From: CAWEQW01 sp963811365
Lineage (GTDB): Bacteria; Actinomycetota; Actinomycetes; Propionibacteriales; Nocardioidaceae
DNA: 64,000 bases
Reading direction: 5' to 3'
Assembly: GCA_963811365.1 (NCBI GenBank)
Contig: CAWEQW010000008.1
Coordinates: 682,001-746,000, forward strand
The notes under the pieces were generated by a model. It had not been told where the DNA came from. It saw only the letters and a program-made list of their open reading frames with translations, and searched no databases. A program made the position numbers and the translations under genes. Positions 24,503 to 32,607 of the stretch are shown here, piece after piece. Every line of letters begins with the position of its first letter. Positions within the stretch are counted from its first letter, which is position 1.

Positions 24503-25792
24503 ATGACCTTTCGCCCGGAGACCCTGACCGTGCACGCCGGGCAGGAGGACGCCGACCCGGCCACCAACGCCCGAGCGGTCCCGATCTACCAGACCACGTC
24601 GTACGTCTTCAACGACACCGAGCATGCCGCCAACCTCTTCTCGCTGGCCGAGCCGGGCAACATCTACACGCGGATCATGAACCCGACGCAGTCGGTCTTC
24701 GAGGAGCGGATGGCCGCCCTCGAGGGCGGCGTCGGCGCGCTGGCGCTGGCGTCGGGCTCCGCGGCGACGACGTACGCCGTGCAGAACCTGACGTACGCCG
24801 GCGACAACATCGTGGCGCTCTCCACGCTGTACGGGGGCACCTACGCGCTGTTCGCGCACACGCTGCCGCAGTTCGGCATCGAGGTCCGCTTCGTCGACCC
24901 CGACAAGCCCGAGGAGCTCGCGTCGTACGTCGACGAGAAGACCAGGCTGGTCTTCGCCGAGACCGTCGGGAACCCCCGGCTCAACGTGGTCGACGTCCGA
25001 GCATGGGCGGACGCCGCGCACGCGCAGGGGCTGCCGCTGATCGTGGACAACACCGCGCCGACGCCCTTCCTGTGCAAGCCGTTCGAGCTCGGCGCCGATG
25101 TCGTGGTGCACGCCGCGACGAAGTACATCGGCGGCCACGGCACCTCCATCGGCGGCGTGATCGTCGACGCGGGCAGCTTCGACTGGGCCGCGCACCCCGA
25201 CCGCTTCCCCGGGCTGACCCGACCGGACGGCGCCTACCACGGCGTGGTGTGGACCGAGGCGGTCGGCAACCTGGCGTACATCATCCGGGCGCGCACCGTC
25301 CTGCTGCGCAACACCGGCGCCGCGATCGCCCCGCTCAACTCCTGGCTGTTCCTGCAGGGACTCGAGACCCTCCACCTGCGCATGGAGCGGCACAGCAGCA
25401 ACGCGGCGCGGGTGGCGGCGTTCCTGCAGGACCACGACGCGGTGTCGTGGGTCAGCTACCCGGGCCTGGCGGGCAGCCCGTACAAGGCCGTCGCGGACCG
25501 GACGCTCAAGACCGGAGTGGGCTACGGCGGGCTGGTGAGCTTCGGGGTGAAGTCGGGGCGCGACGGTGGCCGGCGGTTCGTGGAGGCGCTGCAGCTGTTC
25601 AGCCACCTGGCGAACATCGGCGACGCGAAGTCGCTCGCGATCCACAACGCCACCACGACGCACTCCCAGCTGACCCCGGAGGAGCTCGAGGCGGCCGGGG
25701 TTCCCGAGGACATGGTCCGCCTCTCGGTCGGCATCGAGCACATCGAGGACATCCTCGGCGACCTCGACCAGGCCCTCGCGGCCTCGAAGTAG
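24503..25792 (+). CDS. metY: O-acetylhomoserine (thiol)-lyase
   Basis: A 429-residue PLP enzyme of the Cys/Met metabolism class. The PLP Lys is in HAATKYIGGHG (about residue 207); ALALASGSAATTYAVQNL, NIYTRIMNPTQSVFEERMAALEGG and ETVGNPRLNVVD are characteristic. The length (about 430 rather than 390) separates MetY from MetB and MetZ. It makes homocysteine from O-acetylhomoserine and sulfide. GAGGAG lies before the ATG and a TAGGCT -10 box is near 24461. Its stop directly abuts the GTG of metXW. I saw no SAM riboswitch upstream. Confidence 0.92.
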   Translation: MTFRPETLTVHAGQEDADPATNARAVPIYQTTSYVFNDTEHAANLFSLAEPGNIYTRIMNPTQSVFEERMAALEGGVGALALASGSAATTYAVQNLTYAGDNIVALSTLYGGTYALFAHTLPQFGIEVRFVDPDKPEELASYVDEKTRLVFAETVGNPRLNVVDVRAWADAAHAQGLPLIVDNTAPTPFLCKPFELGADVVVHAATKYIGGHGTSIGGVIVDAGSFDWAAHPDRFPGLTRPDGAYHGVVWTEAVGNLAYIIRARTVLLRNTGAAIAPLNSWLFLQGLETLHLRMERHSSNAARVAAFLQDHDAVSWVSYPGLAGSPYKAVADRTLKTGVGYGGLVSFGVKSGRDGGRRFVEALQLFSHLANIGDAKSLAIHNATTTHSQLTPEELEAAGVPEDMVRLSVGIEHIEDILGDLDQALAASK

Positions 25793-27526
25793 GTGACCGG
25801 CGGGCTCGGTCTCGTCACCACCCGGCGGGCCGTCCTGTTCACCGAGGACGACCCGCTGGCGCTCGCCGGCGGGGCGACGCTGCGGCACGTCGAGGTCGCC
25901 TACGAGACCTACGGCACGCTCTCGCCGGACCGTGACAACGCGGTCTTCGTGTGTCACGCCCTGACCGGGGACGCGAACGCCGCCGGGCACCACGGCGACC
26001 CCGCCCGACCCGGCTGGTGGGACAACCTGGTCGGACCGGGGAAGCCGCTCGACACCGACCGCTTCTTCGTCATCTGCCCGAACCTGCTCGGCGGCTGCCA
26101 GGGCACGACGGGGCCGCTCTCCCCCGACCCGGCGACCGGGCTGCCGTACGGCCTCGACTTCCCGCTGCTGCAGATGACCGACTTCGTCGCCGTGCACCGG
26201 CGGCTGCTCGAGCACCTCGGGATCACCCGGCTGCACGCCGCGGTCGGTGGCTCGCTCGGCGGGATGCAGGTGCTCCAGTGGGCGATCGACGCACCCGAGC
26301 AGGTGGCGCACGCCGTGGTGGTCGCCGCGTCCTCCCGGCTGACCGCGCAGAACATCGCCTTCTCCGCGGTCGCGCGCGAGGCGATCATGCGCGACCCGGA
26401 CTTCCGCGACGGCGGCTACGTGTCCGACGGCCAGGGTCCGCGGCTCGGCCTCGCGGTGGCTCGGATGATGGCGCACATCACGTACCTGTCGGAGGAGGCG
26501 ATGAGCGACAAGTTCGGCCGCCGCCAGCGTGGGGACACCGCCGCGTCGATGGGGCTCGGCGTCGACTTCGAGGTGGAGAGCTACCTCAACCACCAGGGCG
26601 ACACCTTCCCGGACCGGTTCGACGCGCTGTCCTACCTCTACCTGACCCGGGTGATGGACTACTTCGACCCGTTCGCCGACGACCGCGCTGCGGTGCGGGT
26701 CGCCGAGGGCGGGTGCCGTCTCCTGGTGCTCTCCTTCGACAGCGACTGGCGCTTCGACACCGCGCACTCGCGGCGGATCGTCCGCGTGCTCGAGCAGGCC
26801 GGGGCGGCCGTGACGTTCCGGGAGATCCGCTCGCCGTGGGGGCACGACTCGTTCCTGCTCGACCTCCCCGACTACCACGCGACGGTGCGGGCGTTCCTGG
26901 CCGGCCGGGCTGCCCCCGCCACGACGGCGGCGCCGCAGCGGCCCGACCTCGACCTGGTCGCCGCCCTGGTCCCGAAGGGCTCGCGGGTGCTCGACCTCGG
27001 GTGCGGAGACGGGCTGCTGCTGGCGAGGCTGGCCGAGCAGGGCGGCAGCGGCACCGGCGTGGAGATCGAGCACGACGCCGTTCTCGCGGCGATCCGCCGG
27101 CAGGTCCCGGTGATCGGCGTCGACCTCGAGGACGAGCTGGACGAGCTGGCGGACGCGTCGTACGACGTGGTGGTGGTGTCCCAGACGCTGCAGGCGACGC
27201 GCCGGCCCGCCGAGGTGCTGGACCGGGTGAGCCGGATCGGCGCGCGCTGCATCGTCTCGGTGCCGAACTTCGGCTACTGGAAGCATCGGGTGGGACTGCT
27301 GCTGTCCGGTCGGATGCCGGTCTCCCGCGAGCTGCCGCACCCCTGGCACGACACCCCGAACATCCACCTGGCGACCCTGGCCGACCTCGAGACGCTCTTC
27401 GCGCGGCTCGGGCTCGTGGTCGAGCGCCGGATCCTGCTCGACGAGGACAGCCGCCCGCTGGCGGCGATCCGCGGCGCCAACCTGCGGGCGGGCGGCGCGA
27501 TCTACGTGCTGCGCCGCGCCGCCTGA
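25793..27526 (+). CDS. metX: Homoserine O-acetyltransferase fused to MetW
   Basis: A 577-residue fusion. Residues 1 to about 375 are MetX: AVGGSLGGMQVLQW with the nucleophile Ser near residue 153, LVLSFDSDWRFD with the acidic triad residue, and SPWGHDSFLLD with the catalytic His. From about residue 383, after a short Ala/Pro-rich linker, the chain continues as MetW: GSRVLDLGCGDGLLLARLAE, a Rossmann SAM-binding type motif, then VPNFGYWKHR and HPWHDTPNIHL. In proteobacteria metX and metW are separate neighbours. The GTG start follows the metY stop without spacing, implying coupling. It supplies O-acetylhomoserine to MetY. Confidence 0.9.
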   Translation: MTGGLGLVTTRRAVLFTEDDPLALAGGATLRHVEVAYETYGTLSPDRDNAVFVCHALTGDANAAGHHGDPARPGWWDNLVGPGKPLDTDRFFVICPNLLGGCQGTTGPLSPDPATGLPYGLDFPLLQMTDFVAVHRRLLEHLGITRLHAAVGGSLGGMQVLQWAIDAPEQVAHAVVVAASSRLTAQNIAFSAVAREAIMRDPDFRDGGYVSDGQGPRLGLAVARMMAHITYLSEEAMSDKFGRRQRGDTAASMGLGVDFEVESYLNHQGDTFPDRFDALSYLYLTRVMDYFDPFADDRAAVRVAEGGCRLLVLSFDSDWRFDTAHSRRIVRVLEQAGAAVTFREIRSPWGHDSFLLDLPDYHATVRAFLAGRAAPATTAAPQRPDLDLVAALVPKGSRVLDLGCGDGLLLARLAEQGGSGTGVEIEHDAVLAAIRRQVPVIGVDLEDELDELADASYDVVVVSQTLQATRRPAEVLDRVSRIGARCIVSVPNFGYWKHRVGLLLSGRMPVSRELPHPWHDTPNIHLATLADLETLFARLGLVVERRILLDEDSRPLAAIRGANLRAGGAIYVLRRAA

Positions 27527-27561
27527 CCCGCGGCTCGACCCGGCAGGACCCGCGGCTCGAC
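27525..27561 (+). repeat. 15-bp direct repeat GACCCGCGGCTCGAC
   Basis: Two exact copies (27525-27539 and 27547-27561) with a 22-bp period fill the gap between the convergent metXW and TetR genes. The first copy includes the end of the metXW stop codon. Confidence 0.6.
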
Positions 27562-27565
27562 GCAG

Positions 27566-28171
27566 TCAGTCCAGGGTGCCGGGGGCGAGCCCGAGCTCCT
27601 GCTCGGCGTAGGCCATGGACCAGGCCAGCACGGACGTCCGGTCCACGGCCGCCTCGTGCACGACTGTCTGCAGGGCGAGCCCGTCGAGCAGCGACAGCAC
27701 CCGCCATGCCGTCGCGGCAGGGTCCTCGCACCGGAACACCCCCGTGGCCACCCCGTCCGTGGCCGTCTCGGCCAGCAGCCGCTGCCAGGCCACGTTGAGC
27801 CGCCGCGACACCGCCTGCACGACCGGCCGGCGCGCCGCCTCGGCCCAGGCGTCGAGCCACAGCTGGAAGGCCCAGTCCTGCTCGGCCCGCGTGTAGGTGT
27901 CGAAGAAGGCGCGCAGCCGAGCCACCGGGTCCGGCGCCGCGGCCATCGCCAGCCGGGTCTGCTCGATCCCCTGGGCCGCCGCCCGCTCGAACGCCTCGGC
28001 CAGCAGCTCGTCCATCGACGTCACGTAGTGATGGACCAGCCCGGACGAGGTGCCCATCTCGGCGGCGACGTCGCGCACGGTGGTGCCGGCCAGCCCCTTG
28101 CGCACCATCACCGCGAGGGTCGCCTCGACCAGGCGCTCCCGACGCTGTGCGGGGTCGAGGCGAGCGGTCAT
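27566..28171 (-). CDS. TetR/AcrR family transcriptional regulator
   Basis: A 201-residue regulator with the N-terminal TetR helix-turn-helix (TTVRDVAAEMGTSSGLVHHY, about residues 30-50) and a C-terminal helical ligand domain of the BetI-like type. It diverges from the GcvT-like/FAD oxidoreductase operon across 78 bp, so control of that operon and of itself is likely. The ATG at 28171 lies 11 bp after a TAGGCT -10 box, giving a very short leader. Confidence 0.87.
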   Translation of the reverse strand: MTARLDPAQRRERLVEATLAVMVRKGLAGTTVRDVAAEMGTSSGLVHHYVTSMDELLAEAFERAAAQGIEQTRLAMAAAPDPVARLRAFFDTYTRAEQDWAFQLWLDAWAEAARRPVVQAVSRRLNVAWQRLLAETATDGVATGVFRCEDPAATAWRVLSLLDGLALQTVVHEAAVDRTSVLAWSMAYAEQELGLAPGTLD

Positions 28172-28182
28172 GGAGTCAGTGA

Positions 28183-28218
28183 AGCCTATTGTGCGGGTGT
28201 CCAGCAACCACCTATGTT
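28183..28218. promoter_or_regulatory. Back-to-back promoters between TetR and GcvT-like genes
   Basis: On the plus strand TTGTGC (28189-28194) and TATGTT (28213-28218), 18 bp apart, read toward the GcvT-like gene. On the minus strand TAGGCT (28188-28183) reads toward the TetR gene. The two promoters overlap, so one bound repressor could close both. Confidence 0.45.
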
Positions 28219-28249
28219 GGCTCGGACGGTCGACCTCGAGGAGACGCGC

Positions 28250-29446
28250 ATGGTCCGGACCACACCGTTCCACCCCCGGCTGAGCGAGCTGAGCTCCAGC
28301 GGGCTCTACACGCACTGGCAGGGCTACCTGTCCCCGCTGCGCTACTCCCATGCGCCCAAGCACGAGTACTTCGCGGTCCGCAACAGCGTCGGCGTCTTCG
28401 ACACCTCCCCGCTCTTCAAGTACGTCGTGCGCGGACGTGACGCGGAGCGGTTCCTCGCGGGCGTGCTGACCCGCGACGTCCGCACGTGCCGCCCCGGACA
28501 GGCGCAGTACACGATCTGGTGCGACGACCGGGGCTTCGTCATGGAGGACGGGGTGGTGTTCCGGCACTCCGCCGAGGAGTTCCTGCTCACCGCGGCGCGC
28601 CCCAACCACGGCTGGTTCAGCGACCTCGCCGAAGGGCTCGACGTCGCGGTCGAGGACGTCTCCGACGACTACGGCATCCTCGCCGTGCAGGGCCCCCGCT
28701 CACGCGAGGTGCTGACTCTGCTCACCGACGACGCGACCGGGCTGCGGTTCTTCGACCTCGTCGACACCAAGGTCGCCGGCGCACCGGTCACCGTCTCGCG
28801 CACCGGCTACACCGGCGACCTCGGCTACGAGATCGCCGTGCCCGCCCCAGCGGCGCTCGACGTGCTCGACGCCGTGCTCGCCGCCGGGCGGGACCGTGGG
28901 ATGCGGCCGTTCGGCGAGGAGGCGCTGATGATGCTGCGCATCGAGGCCGGCCTCCCGCTCATCGACGTGGAGTGGCACAACAGCCGCCTGGCGTTCACCG
29001 ACCACGACCGGGTCAGCCCCAAGGAGCTCGGCATGGGCTGGATGCTCCGCGGCCTCGACGGCGAGCGGCCCTTCGTCGGACGCGAGGCGATCCGCCGCGA
29101 GCTCGCCGACGGCACCAGCCGCTGGGCAACCGTCGGCATCGTGGTCGACTGGCGGCACTGGGACCAGCTCCATCGCGACGCCGGCCTGCTCCCCGGCAAG
29201 GACGAGCGCCCGCTGCCGTACGAGTCGATGCTGTACGACGAGACCGGCGCGCAGGTCGGCTACGCCACCAGCGTGATGTACTCGCCGGTGCTCCAGCGGC
29301 ACATCGGGCTGGCCCGGGTCCGCCCGGCGGCCGCCCCGCCCGGCACGACCGTGCACCTCGAGATGGCGCTCAGCCACCACAACACGACCGTGCGCGCGCA
29401 GACCGCACGGCTGCCCCTGTTCAACCCCGAGCGAAAGACGGCGTGA
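28250..29446 (+). CDS. GcvT-like aminomethyltransferase / demethylase family protein
   Basis: A 398-residue GCV_T-fold protein: KHEYFAVRNSVGVFDTSPLF, CRPGQAQYTIWCDDRGFVME, YGILAVQGPRSREVL and SRTGYTGDLGYEIAVP (folate-binding region), then the C-terminal barrel with GYATSVMYSPVLQRHIGLA. Such proteins pass methyl or methylene groups to tetrahydrofolate. It is coupled to an FAD oxidoreductase gene and faces a TetR gene, so it is probably part of an inducible catabolic pathway for a methylated compound rather than glycine cleavage. ATG 28250 is preceded by GAGGAG. Confidence 0.82.
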   Translation: MVRTTPFHPRLSELSSSGLYTHWQGYLSPLRYSHAPKHEYFAVRNSVGVFDTSPLFKYVVRGRDAERFLAGVLTRDVRTCRPGQAQYTIWCDDRGFVMEDGVVFRHSAEEFLLTAARPNHGWFSDLAEGLDVAVEDVSDDYGILAVQGPRSREVLTLLTDDATGLRFFDLVDTKVAGAPVTVSRTGYTGDLGYEIAVPAPAALDVLDAVLAAGRDRGMRPFGEEALMMLRIEAGLPLIDVEWHNSRLAFTDHDRVSPKELGMGWMLRGLDGERPFVGREAIRRELADGTSRWATVGIVVDWRHWDQLHRDAGLLPGKDERPLPYESMLYDETGAQVGYATSVMYSPVLQRHIGLARVRPAAAPPGTTVHLEMALSHHNTTVRAQTARLPLFNPERKTA

Positions 29447-31044
29447 GCGCGATGACCGCAGAGACGAACACCTACGACGCGATCGTCGTCGGCGGTGGCC
29501 ACAACGGGCTGGTCAACGGGGCGTACCTGGCCAAGGCGGGGCTGCGCACCGTGGTCCTCGAGCGCCGGCACCTCGTCGGCGGCGCGGCGATCACCGAGGA
29601 GCTGGTGCCCGGCTTCTCGTTCACCACGTTCTCCTACGCGCTGAGCCTGCTGCGCCCCGAGATCGTCCAGGAGCTCGACCTGGTCAAGCACGGGTTCATG
29701 CCGCTGATGATGCCGTCGTCCTTCCACCCGACCGACGACGGCGACTACCTGCTGCTCGGCGACGACCACGGCCTCAACGTCCAGGAGATCAAGCGGCACT
29801 CGCCGCACGACGCGGACGCCTACGACCGCTACCACCACGACCTGGACAGGGTGTGCCAGGCGGTCCAGCCGCTGTTCGACAACCCGCCGCCGAACATCTT
29901 CGGCACCGACCCCGAGGACCAGGCGGACGTCGGCTGGCTGCTGCGACAGCTCGGCGGGATCGAGCGCACGACGATGCACGACGCCGTCCGCCTGCTCACC
30001 GGCAGCGCGTCGGACTGGCTCGACGACTACTTCGAGAACGAGTACGTCAAGGGCTTCCACGCCTCGTCGAGCATCATCGGCTCGAAGGTCGGTCCGATGT
30101 CGCAGGGCTCCGGGCTCGTGCTGCTGTTCCACAAGATGGGCGAGCACGACGGCCACCTGGGCTCCTGGGCGTTCCACAAGGGCGGCAACGGCGGCTTCAC
30201 CCAGGTGCTCGCCCGGGCCGCGGCGGCGTACGGCGCCGAGATCCGCCTGGACGCGCCGGTGCGGGCGGTCACCACCCACGACGGCACCGTCACGGGCGTC
30301 GCGCTCGAGGACGGCACGGAGATCACGGCCCCGGTGGTCGTCTCGGCGCTCGACCCGCGCCGCACCTTCCTCGAGCTCGTGGAGCCGCGCGAGCTGCCCG
30401 GCGACCTGGTCGACAACATCCGCCGCTACCGGTTCCAGGGCGTCTCGTCGAAGGTCAACTTCGCGCTCGACGGGCTGCCGACGTACCCGGCGCTGGCCGA
30501 CACCACCGAGCAGTACGGCGGCTTCATCAACATCGGCCCGACGGTCGAGTACGTCGAGCGGGCGTTCGACGACGCGAAGTACGGCTGGTACAGCAAGCGG
30601 CCCTACATCGACGCGGCGATCCAGTCCGTCGTCGACCCGGACATGGCCCCGCCCGGCAAGCACGTCCTGTCGTGCTTCGTGCAGTACGCGCCGTACCACC
30701 TCAGGGGCAGCGACTGGGACACCGAGCGCGAGCGGTTCGGGGACACCGCGCAGGCCGTGCTCGAGGCGACCTTCCCCGGGTTCGGCGAGCTCGTGCTGCA
30801 CCGCGAGGTGGTCACGCCGCTCGACATCGAGCGGGTCACCGGCCTCAGCGAGGGCAACATCTTCGCCGGCGAGTTCCTCGCTCCGCAGATGTACTTCTTC
30901 CGGCCGGCTCCCGGGTGGAGCCAGTACACCACCCCGATCCGGGGCTACTACCAGTGCGGCTCGGGAACGCACCCGGGCGGCTGCGTCATGGGGTCGCCGG
31001 GCAGGCTGGCCAGCCGGCGCGTCCTGCGCGACCTGTCGCGGTAG
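29443..31044 (+). CDS. FAD-dependent oxidoreductase (phytoene desaturase / PYROXD2-like)
   Basis: About 533 residues. The N-terminal dinucleotide-binding motif YDAIVVGGGHNGLVNGAYLA is followed by VVLERRHLVGGAAITEE, and the C-terminal FAD segment reads YYQCGSGTHPGGCVMGSPG. This is the NAD(P)/FAD oxidoreductase family that includes PYROXD2 and carotenoid desaturases. No phytoene synthase or other carotenoid gene is near, so the redox partner may be the substrate or product of the GcvT-like protein. GTG 29443 overlaps the preceding stop (GTGA); ATG 29452 is the alternative start. Confidence 0.83.
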   Translation: MSAMTAETNTYDAIVVGGGHNGLVNGAYLAKAGLRTVVLERRHLVGGAAITEELVPGFSFTTFSYALSLLRPEIVQELDLVKHGFMPLMMPSSFHPTDDGDYLLLGDDHGLNVQEIKRHSPHDADAYDRYHHDLDRVCQAVQPLFDNPPPNIFGTDPEDQADVGWLLRQLGGIERTTMHDAVRLLTGSASDWLDDYFENEYVKGFHASSSIIGSKVGPMSQGSGLVLLFHKMGEHDGHLGSWAFHKGGNGGFTQVLARAAAAYGAEIRLDAPVRAVTTHDGTVTGVALEDGTEITAPVVVSALDPRRTFLELVEPRELPGDLVDNIRRYRFQGVSSKVNFALDGLPTYPALADTTEQYGGFINIGPTVEYVERAFDDAKYGWYSKRPYIDAAIQSVVDPDMAPPGKHVLSCFVQYAPYHLRGSDWDTERERFGDTAQAVLEATFPGFGELVLHREVVTPLDIERVTGLSEGNIFAGEFLAPQMYFFRPAPGWSQYTTPIRGYYQCGSGTHPGGCVMGSPGRLASRRVLRDLSR

Positions 31045-31067
31045 CGGTCGACGGCACCCGAGGTCGC

Positions 31068-31090
31068 CGCGCGGCGCCGCGCGGCGCCGG
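31068..31090 (+). repeat. Tandem 10-bp GC repeat, GCGCGGCGCC twice
   Basis: Two adjacent copies lie shortly after the stop of the FAD oxidoreductase gene. Each is partly self-complementary, so a stem is possible and the region may end transcription. Confidence 0.4.
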
Positions 31091-31106
31091 CTCGGCCCGC
31101 GAGGTC

Positions 31107-31119
31107 GTGACCTTCGGCC
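31107..31119 (+). promoter_or_regulatory. Weak DevR/DosR-like box upstream of WS/DGAT
   Basis: GTGACCTTCGGCC agrees with the DosR core at 8 of 10 fixed positions. A CAGAGT hexamer (31144-31149) starts 31 bp from its centre, as in the other three candidate sites. Confidence 0.3.
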
Positions 31120-31200
31120 CGGGCGACCGGCTCCGCAGCGGGCCAGAGTGGGCTCATAGGGGGCCGGCTCGTGCCCCCTCCAGCGGAAGGGAGCCGTCGG

Positions 31201-32592
31201 ATGGAGCGCCTCACGCCCCTCGCGGACGCGTTCCTCGAGGCCGAGGACGCCGACCCGACGGCCTCTCTGGCGATCGGGTCGTTCGCGGTCTTCGAGGGCC
31301 CGGCCCCGACGTACGACGAGTTCGTCGCCGCCATCGCCGGGCGGCTGCCGCTGCTGCCCCGCTACCGCCAGCGGCTGCGCCGGGTCCCGTTCGACCTGGC
31401 CTCCCCGGCCTGGGTCGACGACCCGCACTTCGACATCCACTGGCACATCCGCAACACCGCGCTGCCCTCCCCCGGCGGGCCCGAGGAGCTGGGCCGGCTG
31501 ATGAGCCGGGTGCTGACCCGGCGGATGGACCGCAGCCGCCCGCTCTGGGAGTACTGGTTCTGCGAGGGGATCGCCGGAGGCCGGTGGGGGCTGATCTCGA
31601 AGCTGCACCACAGCATGGTCGACGGCGTCTCCGGGACCGACCTCTACCGGCTGGTGCTCGACACCGGGCGGGTGCCGCGCCCTCCGGTCCCGGACACCTG
31701 GGTGCCACAGCCGCCGGCCTCGACGCTCGGCTTCACCGCGGCGGCGCTGTGGGACCTCGCCCGGACCCCGGCCGCGGCGGTACGCCGGACGACCGACCTG
31801 GTCACCTCGCCGCGGCGGCTCGTCCGGCGCGGCACCGAGACCGCCCGCGGACTGCTGACGATGAGCAGCGCCCTGCTCCCGGTCCACGACAGCTCGCTGA
31901 CCGGGGACCTCACCGGCAGCCGGCGATACGCCTGGACCGAGGTGTCGCTGGAGGACGTCGGCCGGGTCCGCGCCGCGCTCGGCGGCACCGTCAACGACGT
32001 CGCGCTCGCCGTCGTCAGCGGCGGCTTCCGGCGGCTGCTGCTCGCCCGTGGGGAGCGGCCCGACGCGCACGCGCTGCGCTCGCTCGTCCCGGTGTCCACC
32101 CGCGAGCCGGGCGCGGAGTCGATCCCGGACAACCGGGTCTCGCTGATGCTGCCCTACCTCCCGGTCGACGTCGCCGACCCCGAGGAGCGCCTGCACGCCG
32201 TGCGTGACCGGGTCCGCGCACTCCGCAGCCGCCACGAGCCGGAGGCGGGTGGCAGCCTCACCTCGGCCGCCGAGCTCGGCCCGTTCCCGCCCGTCTCGGC
32301 CGGCATGCGGTTCGGCTTCCACCTGCCGCAGCGCTTCGTCGCGACCGTGACGACGAACGTGCCGGGACCTCGCCGGACGCTGTACGGGCTGGGTCGCGAG
32401 GCGCAGCAGCTGCTGCCGTACGTCCCGATCGCGGACCGGGTCCGGGTCGGCATCGCGATGTTCTCCTACCGCGACGTGCTGACGTTCGGCATCACCGCGG
32501 ACTACGACGCGACCCCGGACATCGACGTGCTCCGGGAGGGGGTCGCTGACTCGATGACCGAGCTGCTGCACCGCGCCGGCGCGGTGCGCTGA
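31201..32592 (+). CDS. Wax ester synthase / diacylglycerol acyltransferase
   Basis: The 463-residue protein belongs to the WS/DGAT family. The condensation-type active site HHSMVDG is near residue 135; RPLWEYWFCEG precedes it, and LGGTVNDVALAVVSGGFRRL and the late TNVPGPRRTLYG follow, all family signatures. These enzymes make triacylglycerol or wax esters at the membrane face. GGAAGGGAG before the ATG is a good ribosome site. A second, different WS/DGAT is at 54402. A weak DevR-like box lies upstream. Confidence 0.88.
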   Translation: MERLTPLADAFLEAEDADPTASLAIGSFAVFEGPAPTYDEFVAAIAGRLPLLPRYRQRLRRVPFDLASPAWVDDPHFDIHWHIRNTALPSPGGPEELGRLMSRVLTRRMDRSRPLWEYWFCEGIAGGRWGLISKLHHSMVDGVSGTDLYRLVLDTGRVPRPPVPDTWVPQPPASTLGFTAAALWDLARTPAAAVRRTTDLVTSPRRLVRRGTETARGLLTMSSALLPVHDSSLTGDLTGSRRYAWTEVSLEDVGRVRAALGGTVNDVALAVVSGGFRRLLLARGERPDAHALRSLVPVSTREPGAESIPDNRVSLMLPYLPVDVADPEERLHAVRDRVRALRSRHEPEAGGSLTSAAELGPFPPVSAGMRFGFHLPQRFVATVTTNVPGPRRTLYGLGREAQQLLPYVPIADRVRVGIAMFSYRDVLTFGITADYDATPDIDVLREGVADSMTELLHRAGAVR

Positions 32593-32607
32593 GCGAGGCG
32601 CCGGCGC

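Noticed and set aside
24458..27367. A 969-codon minus-strand frame opposite metY and metXW
   Set aside because: Composition typical of an antisense shadow (Val/Arg/Asp/His bias); both plus-strand genes are intact and conserved.
29443..31044. Carotenoid phytoene desaturase (CrtI) assignment
   Set aside because: The fold is shared, but no phytoene synthase or other crt gene is near and the partner is a GcvT-like gene.
29260..32571. A 1103-codon minus-strand frame opposite the FAD oxidoreductase and WS/DGAT genes
   Set aside because: No recognisable domain, and it runs across two conserved genes and their gap.
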